Origin: Winogradskyella sp. UBA3174
GTDB taxonomy: Bacteria > Bacteroidota > Bacteroidia > Flavobacteriales > Flavobacteriaceae
Direction of reading: 5' to 3'
DNA length: 64,000 nt
Assembly (NCBI RefSeq): GCF_002364335.1
Contig: NZ_DEXW01000062.1
Location: forward strand, 75,036-139,035
Under the pieces are notes generated by a model. It saw only the letters and a list, made by a program, of their open reading frames with translations. It had not been told where the DNA came from and searched no databases. Made by a program: the position numbers and the translations under genes. Below are positions 1 to 8,300 of the stretch, one piece after another. Each line of letters begins with the position of its first letter. Within the stretch, counting starts at the first letter, position 1.

Positions 1-308
1 GCATCAATTCCGAATCCGCCAGTAAGATCTATTAACGATTTTCCTGAAGTTAGATGAGCTTTGTGTTTTGCAGTAATTTCAGATGAGGTTTGTTCTATAT
101 TTAGCTTATTTGGATAGTAAATATTTTTAGTATTAAACCAAGTTGGTAACTTGTTTTCAGAACGTTTTTTAGACTCAATTTGTTCTATAATTAACTTAGA
201 ATCTAAATGTCCAAAGGGCATACCCTTAAACAGTAAACTAGAAATATCTGATTTTAAATTTGAATTTATAAACTTCTGAATTTCAATATGTAGTAGGTCT
301 AAGTTCAA
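1..308 (-). CDS. class I SAM-dependent methyltransferase, THUMP-like family (3' end outside window)
   Basis: I read this frame directly from the minus strand. It opens at a TTG at 306-308, eight bases after the stop of the AI-2E gene, and stays open to the window edge, giving about 102 residues. The end of the visible part reads SLIDLTGGFGID, the glycine-rich SAM-binding motif I of class I methyltransferases. The N-terminal region (DISSLLFKGMPFG) resembles the small helical domain of flavobacterial proteins annotated as THUMP-like methyltransferases. No ATG lies in frame between the last upstream stop and the TTG, so a TTG start is likely. The substrate is unknown. It would be the last visible gene of the minus-strand run that begins upstream with rsmE. 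Confidence 0.72.
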   Translation of the reverse strand, partial: MNLDLLHIEIQKFINSNLKSDISSLLFKGMPFGHLDSKLIIEQIESKKRSENKLPTWFNTKNIYYPNKLNIEQTSSEITAKHKAHLTSGKSLIDLTGGFGID

Positions 309-315
309 ACTAATT

Positions 316-1422
316 TTACAAACCTTTTGTGAGTTTTTGTACAAAATTATATTCAGATAAAAATTCTTTCAGAATCACTTTTATAGCGGTGTAAGTTGGT
401 ATAGCTATAATCATGCCCACAATACCGAATAATATTCCTGAGATAATAATAATTAAGAAAATTTCTAAAGGATGTGATTTTACACTTTTAGAAAAGATAT
501 AGGGTTGGCTAAAGAAATTATCGACCAATTGTGCTACCACAAAACCTATCATTACATACGTGGTTTTTGGTAAAATAACTTGGCTAAAACTTTCACCTAA
601 ATTACTAGACATACTTAATAATAACATTAAAAAACCACTAACTAAAGGACCTACGTAAGGTACTAAATTTAGTAGTGCGCATAAAAAGGCAATGACGACT
701 GCATTATCAATATCGAAAATGAGAAGTACTATAGTGTAAATTATAAATAGAATAAGAATTTGAAAAATAAGCCCAACAAAATAACGAGAGAGTAAATCTT
801 TAATTTTAGTGAAAGACCGTTTTGTGCCTGTTTCTTTTCCTGTTGGAATAAAGGTCATAATTCCATCTTCAAATAACTTGCTGTCTTTTAAAAAGAAGAA
901 TGAAATAAATAACACTGAAAATAAGCCTATACTAAAACTACCAAGTCCGCTTATAAAACTATTGAGAAAGTTAGGGATAACGGCAAAATCTAATTTTGAA
1001 AGTAAGTTAGAGTCTTTAAGAGATTGCTCTACATCGATATTCTGAAATTCAAAATAAGTCACAATTTGGTTGTATAAATCTTCAACATTTGTTTGCAACT
1101 GTTCAATATTAAGCAATGCTAAATTCTGACCTTGTTCTGCAACAAGCGGAATAAACATAACTACTAAACCTATCAGTACACCAATGAGCAAAACCATTGT
1201 TGTAACTACTGCAATTGTGTTATTAAATTTTAATTTTCGTCTTAGAAATAATATAATTGGGCGACCGATTAATGAAATTACCGCAGCAACAGCGATGTAA
1301 ACAATTACGGATTGAATCTTGTAAAAAAAGAAGACAACCAAAATAATGGCTAATAGAATGCCAAGTGCTCTTAAAATACCGTTTGCAATAATTTTTGAGT
1401 TCATCTCAATTAATTTAATCAA
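316..1422 (-). CDS. AI-2E family transporter (PerM/YdiK-type permease)
   Basis: A 368-residue polytopic inner-membrane protein. Two hydrophobic hairpins sit near residues 15-55 and 65-95, then a soluble stretch at about 96-150, then a dense block of membrane segments to about residue 350. This is the usual layout and length of the AI-2E transporter (PerM) family. The PYVGPLVSGF stretch around residue 255 and the QPYIFSKSVKSHPLEIF segment near residue 305 are typical of the family. The name reflects one early report of autoinducer-2 export, and other members have been linked to ion antiport, so the substrate here is unknown. It lies 30 bases downstream of the TrmH-type gene and 8 bases upstream of the methyltransferase, so co-transcription is likely. 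Confidence 0.88.
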   Translation of the reverse strand: MIKLIEMNSKIIANGILRALGILLAIILVVFFFYKIQSVIVYIAVAAVISLIGRPIILFLRRKLKFNNTIAVVTTMVLLIGVLIGLVVMFIPLVAEQGQNLALLNIEQLQTNVEDLYNQIVTYFEFQNIDVEQSLKDSNLLSKLDFAVIPNFLNSFISGLGSFSIGLFSVLFISFFFLKDSKLFEDGIMTFIPTGKETGTKRSFTKIKDLLSRYFVGLIFQILILFIIYTIVLLIFDIDNAVVIAFLCALLNLVPYVGPLVSGFLMLLLSMSSNLGESFSQVILPKTTYVMIGFVVAQLVDNFFSQPYIFSKSVKSHPLEIFLIIIISGILFGIVGMIIAIPTYTAIKVILKEFLSEYNFVQKLTKGL

Positions 1423-1452
1423 AGATGCTGAAATAAATTCAGCACCACAAAT

Positions 1453-1956
1453 TTAAGAATTTAGTTGTTTAGTAAGCTCGTAGAGCGCAATACTTGTAGC
1501 TTGCACAACATTCATACTACTATTATTACCATACATGTTAATCTGAACAGTGGCATCACATTGTTTGAGGAGTGTTTCTGAAACGCCAAAATTTTCATCT
1601 CCAAGGATTAAAGTTATGGGTTGTTTGGTTTTTAGTTCAAATTCGCTAAGATTTGTACTCGTCTCGGTAATCTCTAAAGCGATTACATAATTGCCTCTAG
1701 ATTTTAATTCATCTACGACCGTATTAATATCGGTTTCAAATCTATGGTCAATGTAGTTTTCTGTAGATCGCGATGTTTTAGTCATTCGTTTTCCTAATGT
1801 CACATTTTCTCCGCAAAAAACAACTTCTTCGATGCCGAAAGCATCTGCTATTCTAAACAAACTACCAATATTTGGCGCATTGGTAATGTTATCACAGACT
1901 AAAGTGATTGAGTGTTTTTGTTGTTTGAAATTCCTATTTTGGTGGGTTAATTGCAA
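1453..1956 (-). CDS. TrmH/SpoU-family RNA 2'-O-ribose methyltransferase
   Basis: A 167-residue protein of the SPOUT (TrmH) class. Motif 1 is visible as NITNAPNIGSLFRIADAFG near residues 23-41, motif 2 as ILGDENFGVSE near 117-127, and motif 3 as NNSSMNVVQATSIALYEL near 144-161. These form the SAM-binding trefoil knot. The target RNA cannot be told from sequence; small members of this type usually modify tRNA or rRNA. The start codon is TTG at 1954-1956. An in-frame TGA lies just upstream, no ATG is available, and the first residues MQLTH fit what I recall of homologues. It follows the 69-residue ORF by 14 bases and precedes the AI-2E gene by 30 bases. Confidence 0.88.
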   Translation of the reverse strand: MQLTHQNRNFKQQKHSITLVCDNITNAPNIGSLFRIADAFGIEEVVFCGENVTLGKRMTKTSRSTENYIDHRFETDINTVVDELKSRGNYVIALEITETSTNLSEFELKTKQPITLILGDENFGVSETLLKQCDATVQINMYGNNSSMNVVQATSIALYELTKQLNS

Positions 1957-1970
1957 TATATTCAGTTTAT

Positions 1971-2180
1971 TTAGAGTTCAAAATGAGAAGGAGTTCCACA
2001 TTGATAAATAGTATGATACGAGTGTCCGAAACAGCAAGTTATTCCTGTAGGACAGTTTTCGTGAAACGATGAAATACCTGTTGTGTAAGTGTGACTATTT
2101 ATTGAACCCATAGATTGAAATGTAAATGCTATCACTAAGACTAACGCAAAGATCTTATCTTTAATTAAAAATTTCTTCAT
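1971..2180 (-). CDS. small Cys/His-containing exported or membrane-anchored protein, unknown
   Basis: A 69-residue ORF with an ATG start. The basic N-terminus (MKKFLIKDK) is followed by a hydrophobic stretch at about residues 10-25, then a short tail with four cysteines and five histidines, including ITCCFGHSYH. It looks like a signal-anchored peptide that could bind metal or form disulfides. It fills what would otherwise be a 260-base gap inside a tightly packed minus-strand run, and its orientation and codon use match its neighbours. I recognise no family. It could be a spurious ORF. Confidence 0.5.
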   Translation of the reverse strand: MKKFLIKDKIFALVLVIAFTFQSMGSINSHTYTTGISSFHENCPTGITCCFGHSYHTIYQCGTPSHFEL

Positions 2181-2219
2181 GTCTATATTTAGTCTTTATT
2201 CTTGGTTCTTTTGTCTGTT

Positions 2220-2861
2220 TTAATTCTCAAAAGCATATTTAATAATATTTGCTCCCATTTTTAGCGCTTTTTCTCTAACATCTTCTGGGTCACTATGTAC
2301 TTCTTGGTCTTCCCAACCATCACCTAAATCACTTTCAAAAGTAAATAACAACACCAATCTGCTTTCGTGAAAAATACCGAAAGCTTGTGGTGCTTTACCA
2401 TCATGCTCATGTATTTTAGGTAAACCTAGAGGGAAGCTGTAAGCCGTACTAAAAATCTTATGGTCTTTTGGGATTTCTATTAATTCGCTATTTGGGAATA
2501 TTTTCTTTAACTCTTTTGTAATGTAAGGTTCCATTCCATAATTATCATCTATGTGAAGAAATCCGCCAGAGATTAAATAATTTCTTAAATTTTCTGAATC
2601 GTCATCGCTAAAAAAGACATTGCCATGACCTGTCATATGTAATAATGGAAATTGAAAAATATCCGTGCTACCAGCTTCTACTGTTTGAATATTCTCATTA
2701 ATATTAGTGTTAATGTTATCATTGCAATATTTTACCAAATTTGGTAAAGCGGTTGGATTACCATACCAATCACCACCACCTTTATACTTTAGTACTGCGA
2801 CATCTTGAGATAGAAGTATTAAAGAAAAAAGCGAAAAGAAAAGAGAAAAAAATAGTTTCAT
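2220..2861 (-). CDS. DUF4159 domain-containing exported protein
   Basis: A 213-residue protein with a cleavable signal peptide (hydrophobic residues 3-18, then SQD). The mature part carries DUF4159 features: an early VLKYKGGGDWYGNP motif, HMTGHGNVFFSDDD near residue 76, GGFLHIDDNYG near residue 99, and a late SDLGDGWEDQEVHSDPEDVR stretch. The fold is thought to resemble a glutamine-amidotransferase-like or flavodoxin-like domain. Its biochemical role is not established. It starts two bases after the rsmE stop, so the two are almost certainly translated from one message. The length fits the usual stand-alone form in Bacteroidota. Confidence 0.85.
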   Translation of the reverse strand: MKLFFSLFFSLFSLILLSQDVAVLKYKGGGDWYGNPTALPNLVKYCNDNINTNINENIQTVEAGSTDIFQFPLLHMTGHGNVFFSDDDSENLRNYLISGGFLHIDDNYGMEPYITKELKKIFPNSELIEIPKDHKIFSTAYSFPLGLPKIHEHDGKAPQAFGIFHESRLVLLFTFESDLGDGWEDQEVHSDPEDVREKALKMGANIIKYAFEN

Positions 2862-2863
2862 AG

Positions 2864-3568
2864 TTATTCATTTATAAAAGCGACTGAATGACAAGCTACA
2901 ATAGCAGCAGTTTCAGTGCGTAATCTCGTCTCACCCAAAGTTACAGGAATAAAATTATGATGCAAAGCCATTTCGATTTCTTTAACGCTAAAATCACCTT
3001 CGGGTCCAATTAATATGAGGCAATCTTCATTTTCAATCAGTTGTGATTTAAGTGATTTTTTATCTGTTTCTTCACAATGTGCAATAAATTTTTTATTATA
3101 ATAGTTTTGATTTACAAAATCCTTAAAAGCTCTTGGCTCATTAAGTTTTGGTAAGTAGCAGTGCAGTGATTGCTTCATTGCAGATTGTATAATTTTATTG
3201 AAGCGTTCTAATTTTAGAACTTTTCGCTCACTATGATCGCAGATTATTGGTGTTATTTCTTCAATCCCAATTTCAGTAGCTTTCTCTAAAAACCACTCAT
3301 AGCGATCATTCATTTTGGTTGGTGCGACTACTAAGTGTAAATTGTAGTTGCGTTTAGGTTTCAAAGTTTTAGACGTAATATTTACTGAACAATTCTTAAT
3401 GCCTGCTAAGCTTAACTCAGCTTCAAATAGCCAACCTTTACCATTGGTAATGTGTAATTGGTCACCAACGTTTTTACGAAGTACTTTTACGATGTGTCGA
3501 CTTTCTTCTTTGTCAAAGTTAAAAGTAGAATCGTTTTCTGAAATGTTGGGATTGTAAAATAGTTGCAT
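2864..3568 (-). CDS. rsmE: 16S rRNA (uracil-1498-N3)-methyltransferase RsmE
   Basis: A 234-residue SPOUT-family enzyme that uses SAM to methylate N3 of U1498 in helix 44 of 16S rRNA. The N-terminal PUA-like domain includes ESRHIVKVLRKNVGDQLHI at about residues 22-40. The C-terminal knot shows VAPTKMNDRYEWFLEKATEI near 86-105, the SAM-binding LIGPEGDFSVKEIE near 190-203 and the signature LGETRLRTETAAI near 216-228. The length is standard. It starts with ATG 7 bases after the upstream membrane-protein gene stops and is followed at 2 bases by the DUF4159 gene. Confidence 0.95.
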   Translation of the reverse strand: MQLFYNPNISENDSTFNFDKEESRHIVKVLRKNVGDQLHITNGKGWLFEAELSLAGIKNCSVNITSKTLKPKRNYNLHLVVAPTKMNDRYEWFLEKATEIGIEEITPIICDHSERKVLKLERFNKIIQSAMKQSLHCYLPKLNEPRAFKDFVNQNYYNKKFIAHCEETDKKSLKSQLIENEDCLILIGPEGDFSVKEIEMALHHNFIPVTLGETRLRTETAAIVACHSVAFINE

Positions 3569-3575
3569 TTGAAGC

Positions 3576-4028
3576 TTAGTTTTTCCTGGTAAAATGTTTT
3601 GCTGTACTTAGTATTATATTCAAAATAAATAACAATTGCGATACTATAAATACGATCACTAAAATCGTTATAAATAAATTTAGTTTTGAAGTTTCATCAA
3701 ATAAAAGGAATTTAGATTCTATTACCCTGTCCAAAAGAAAATACCCGATAAAATATATAGGTATTAAACCCAAAGTTAATAAAGTATGGGTTTCTTTTAG
3801 AAAAACAATTATTTGTATTTTATCAATGCTGAAAAGCCAATATATAAAACCAATTAACGCGAAATAGATTGCTAATGATTCTGAGAGGGCATAATTTTTA
3901 ATCACATAATAAGTATCATGAATATTTATATCTATAACTGCGTCATCACTATTAAAAAAATAAAGCACTAATAGGATAAAAAATAGCGAAGCAAACCAAT
4001 AATAAAAGTAAACTTTTAATGTCTTCAT
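3576..4028 (-). CDS. small polytopic membrane protein with a cytochrome-oxidase-like IHDTYYV motif
   Basis: A 150-residue protein with about four hydrophobic segments (near residues 10-27, 50-68, 82-102 and 115-140). Between the first and second is DINIHDTYYVI, followed about 15 residues later by FALIGFIYW. In cytochrome-oxidase subunit I a closely similar pair, LHDTYYVVAHFHYV followed by AGFIYWFP, spans the high-spin haem and magnesium region. The haem-ligating histidines of that subunit are not present here (KNYALSES replaces them), so it is not an oxidase. Its function is unknown. It lies 7 bases upstream of rsmE and about 100 bases after tsaD on the same strand. Confidence 0.75.
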   Translation of the reverse strand: MKTLKVYFYYWFASLFFILLVLYFFNSDDAVIDINIHDTYYVIKNYALSESLAIYFALIGFIYWLFSIDKIQIIVFLKETHTLLTLGLIPIYFIGYFLLDRVIESKFLLFDETSKLNLFITILVIVFIVSQLLFILNIILSTAKHFTRKN

Positions 4029-4130
4029 TTTTATATGATTTTTCTCGATTTGGGTTTTCAGTAAAAAACTAAATTTTAAGATACAATTGAGATGAAGTTT
4101 TTATAAGGATGTTAACCAGTATTTTAACAA

Positions 4131-5153
4131 TTATATCTTCAATCGTGAAGTAGCCATGACATCAAAATCTGAAAAATCTTTTTCTAAATACTTTAAATAA
4201 CCAACAATAGCTATCATTGCAGCATTATCTGTGGTGTATTCAAATTTAGGAATATAACTTGTCCAGCCAAATTTTTGTTCAGCATCTTTTAGTGCTTTTC
4301 TAATACCAGAATTAGCAGAAACTCCACCACCAATTGCAATATGAGTAATCCCAGTTTGTTTTACGGCTAACTTTAGTTTATCCATTAAAATACCAATGAC
4401 TGTATATTGTATAGATGCACAGATGTCATTAAGATTTTCTGTAATAAAATTTGTATTGGCTTTAACTTCGCGTTGTACAAAATATAAAATAGATGTTTTA
4501 AGTCCAGAAAAACTAAAATTAAGACCTGCTACTTTTGGCTTAGTGAATTTGTAAGCCTTCGGATTTCCAAGTTGAGCACGTCTGTCTATTTCAGGACCAG
4601 CAGGATAACCAAGTCCTAAGACTTTTCCGCTTTTATCATAAGCTTCACCAACAGCATCATCAATAGTTTCGCCTAAGACTTCCATTTCAAAATAATTAGA
4701 AACTTTTACAATTTGCGTATGTCCGCCAGAAATAGTCATCGCTAAAAACGGAAAAATAGGTTTTGAGTGATTTTCTTCGTCAATAAAGTGGGCTAAAATA
4801 TGACCTTGCATGTGGTTAACATCTATTAGCGGAATGTGTAACCCGTAAGCCAAAGATTTTGCAAAAGAAGTACCTACTAATAAAGAACCCATTAAGCCAG
4901 GTCCGCGTGTAAAAGCTACGGCACTTAATTGATTTTTAGAAATACCTGCTTTTTTTAGTGCTTGGTCTACAACAGGTACTATGTTTTGTTGGTGCGCTCT
5001 AGAGGCTAATTCTGGTACCACACCACCATATTCTGCATGTATTTTTTGGACTGCAACAACATTGCTTAAAATTCTGTCGTTACATAATACAGAGGCAGAT
5101 GTGTCATCGCATGAGGACTCAATACCAAGGATATAAATATTTTCTTTTTCCAT
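4131..5153 (-). CDS. tsaD: tRNA N6-adenosine threonylcarbamoyltransferase TsaD
   Basis: The catalytic ASKHA-fold subunit that transfers threonylcarbamoyl to A37 of ANN-decoding tRNAs, working with TsaB, TsaC and TsaE. Visible features are GIESSCDDTSASV at the N-terminus, the metal-binding HMQGHILAH (HxxxH), ISGGHTQI, DDAVGEAYDKSGKVLGLGYP and GGGVSANSGIR. I chose the ATG at 5151-5153 (MEKENIYILG). The frame extends six codons further to a TTG at 5171, but the ATG gives the normal N-terminus. It is divergent from tamB, an arrangement common in Bacteroidota as I recall, and leads the minus-strand run toward rsmE. Confidence 0.96.
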   Translation of the reverse strand: MEKENIYILGIESSCDDTSASVLCNDRILSNVVAVQKIHAEYGGVVPELASRAHQQNIVPVVDQALKKAGISKNQLSAVAFTRGPGLMGSLLVGTSFAKSLAYGLHIPLIDVNHMQGHILAHFIDEENHSKPIFPFLAMTISGGHTQIVKVSNYFEMEVLGETIDDAVGEAYDKSGKVLGLGYPAGPEIDRRAQLGNPKAYKFTKPKVAGLNFSFSGLKTSILYFVQREVKANTNFITENLNDICASIQYTVIGILMDKLKLAVKQTGITHIAIGGGVSANSGIRKALKDAEQKFGWTSYIPKFEYTTDNAAMIAIVGYLKYLEKDFSDFDVMATSRLKI

Positions 5154-5229
5154 AGTCGATATTAGGTACAATAATTGTTAATTTTACCCATAATAGTCTA
5201 ATGCTGTATTTAACAACGTATTGTATGGA

Positions 5230-5237
5230 CAAAGGTA
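5230..5237 (-). promoter_or_regulatory. putative tsaD promoter, -7 box
   Basis: On the minus strand this reads TACCTTTG, matching the Bacteroidota sigma-A -7 consensus TAnnTTTG. It lies about 77 bases upstream of the tsaD ATG. A T-rich -33-like stretch (GAGTTTTAA) lies about 18 bases further upstream. No equally good box was seen for tamB in the same gap. Confidence 0.4.
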
Positions 5238-5316
5238 ATAAAGATTTCATCTATTAAAACTCATAATTTCTATCAAACGGATACTCAAAATAGTAGGAAA
5301 GATTACAGCAATATTA

Positions 5317-8300
5317 TTGCTATTATTTCTTATTTTATTTTTGGTACTTTCGATTCCGGCAGTTCAGACTAAGCTCGGTAAATACACTACAAGTATATTA
5401 AACAGGAATTTTAAGACAGACATTAATATTGGTAAAGTTGGTCTTCAGTTAAATGGTGATATAGAGTTAAAAAAAATTCTTATAAGAGATTATAAAAGAG
5501 ATACCCTGATAAGTATAGGTGAGTTGAATAGCTCAATTGTTAGTTTTAAAAACCTATATAATAGTAAACTCAATTTTGGGGATATTGATATTCACAATGT
5601 GGTTTTCAATTTAAAAACATATAAAGGCGAGGTAGATACAAATCTAGATGTCTTTGTGGCTAAATTTGATGATGATAATCCGAGAGAAGGTCCAAGTGAG
5701 TTTTTGTTTTCATCGAGTGATGTTTCTATAGAAGACGGTATATTCAGACTTATTGATGAGAATAAAGAAATACCTCAGGTATTTGAGTTTAGCGATCTAA
5801 ATGCGAATACAACTAATTTTTTAATTAATGGCCCGGAGGTTAATTGTCGAATAAATAAATTCAGCTTTAAAGATAGTAGAGGTATTGCTGTTAAAAATTT
5901 AATGGCAAATTTCGAATACGCTTTAGATCACATGAATTTTGGAGATTTAAATTTAAAAACGCAAGGCTCTGAGTTAAAAGGTGATCTACGCTTTGGTTAC
6001 CAACGCGAAGATTTAAAGGATTTTACAGATAAAGTTAATGTAACGGCAAGTTTTAAGGATTCGGAAATTTCGCTAACCGAGCTTAATGTATTTTTTGATG
6101 AATTTGGCATAAACCAAAGAGCTACGCTAAATACAGATTTATCAGGAACCTTAAATAATTTAACAGCTACAAACTTAAATGTAAGTACAACAAGGAATAC
6201 AAGAATTATAGGTGATATAACTTTTAAGAATTTGTTTAGTACCGACGAAGATAGTTTTGCTCTAAAGGGAAAATTCAATAATTTAGCATCTAACTATAAT
6301 GATTTAACAGCGCTACTACCTAATATTCTTGGAAAGTCAATACCAACTGTCTTTTCTAAAGTTGGAAATTTTAGAATAACAGGAAACTCATACATTACAG
6401 CAAAGCGCATAGAAGCGAGAATAAGAATAGATACAGATTTAGGATTAATTAATTCGGACTTAGAGTTAACTAATATTGATGATATTGATAATGCTAATTA
6501 CGTTGGTAATGTTGTTTTTAATGATTTTGATATTGGGACACTAATTAATGATCCGTTGGTTAAAAATGTATCTGCAAATGTAGACGTCGATGGAAAAGGG
6601 TTTACACTAGATAATTTAAGAACCGATATTAAAGGTGAAATTTTTAATTTAGATTATAATGGTTATGTATACCAAGACATTAATCTATCTGGTGATTTAG
6701 GAAATAAAATTTATAATGGTATTCTTAAAGCAAATGATCCAAATCTTAAGGTAGACTTTAACGGACTGTTGGATTTTTCTAAAGAAATAAGCACATTCGA
6801 TTTTAAAGCGAACGTAGACTATGCTAATTTAAGAGTATTAAATTTTGTTATTAGAGACAGTTTATCGGAATTTAAAGGTTTAGTGAATATGGCTGTAAAA
6901 GGCTCTAGTTACGACAATGTTAGCGGTGCCATAAACATTAAAAACACAACATATAAAAATCAGGATGGTGATTATAATTTTCAAGATTTTGATATTGTCT
7001 CATTTTTTAAGGACGGAGAAAGAAATATTTCTGTTAACTCGCCAGATATTATAAACGGTACTGTTTCTGGTAAGTTTAAATATAGGGATATCTTAAAACT
7101 TATAGAGAATTCCGTTGGTAGTATATACACTAACTATATACCAAATGAAGTTGATGAGGAGCAATATCTCGATTTTAAATTCAATATTTATTCTAAAATA
7201 GCAGCTGTATTTTTTAAAGATTTAACGCTAGGTAAAAACACGTTTATAGAAGGTAGAATAGAGACTGATGAGAAAGGCTTTAACCTTAGATTTAACTCAC
7301 CCGAAATTAAGTTTGAAGATTACTTCGCTAACAATATTAACTTAAGCGTAGATAACAGCAACCCTTTATTTAATACGTTTATAGAAATAGATAGTCTTAG
7401 TGCAGGTATTTATAATGCTTCTGATTTTAGTCTTATTAATGTTACTAAACGAGATACCTTGCTAATAAAATCAGAATTTAAGGGTGGTAAAAATAATGCT
7501 GATAATTTTAACCTTAATTTATTTTACACCATAGATAAAACTAATAAATCTGTTGTAGGTTTTAGAAAATCTGATGTAACCTTTAAAGGCTACGATTGGT
7601 TTATAAACTCTAAAAAGGATACGCTCAATAAAATACGTTTTGATAGAGGTTTTAAATCCATTGAAGTTTTTCCTATTAAGATAAATCAAGGCAATGAAGA
7701 AATATTATTATCAGGTACGGTTGAGGGAGAGTCTAATAAAAACATAAATATAGACTTTAAGGAGGTTCAGTTAGTTAAAATTACGCCACGTATAGATAGT
7801 TTAGCGCTAAAAGGTATTGTTAACGGTAAGTTAGATTTACGTCAAACAAACGGTGTTTACCTTCCGAAATCAGATGTAGTGGTGAGCAATTTATTTGTAA
7901 ATGATTATGATTTAGGGGAGTTAACAGCTAAGGTAGAAGGCAACAATTCTATTACAAATTATAAAGTAGATGTGTCTCTTGTAAATGATAATTTAACATC
8001 GTTAGCTGCAAATGGAACTATAGATATAGCAGAAAACAATCCTAAGATTAACCTTAATGTAGATTTTGAAGAGTTTTTATTAGATCCACTAAACCCTTTG
8101 GGAGAAGGTGTAATTAATAACATTAGAGGTTTAGTATCTGGTAATGCTAAAGTTACAGGTAGTCTCCAAAAACCAAGTATAAATGGTGAATTGTTATTAG
8201 ATAGAGCTGGCCTTTCTATACCATATCTTAATGTAGACTATGGTTTTGACTTTGATTCTAAAGTTACTCTAAAAGGACAACGCTTTATTTTTAATAACGT

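Noticed and set aside
809..1045. Plus-strand ORF inside the AI-2E permease gene
   Set aside because: It is an antisense shadow of a well-supported membrane protein and has no recognisable features.
5997..6278. Minus-strand ORF within tamB
   Set aside because: Shadow frame of the long, clearly coding tamB gene.
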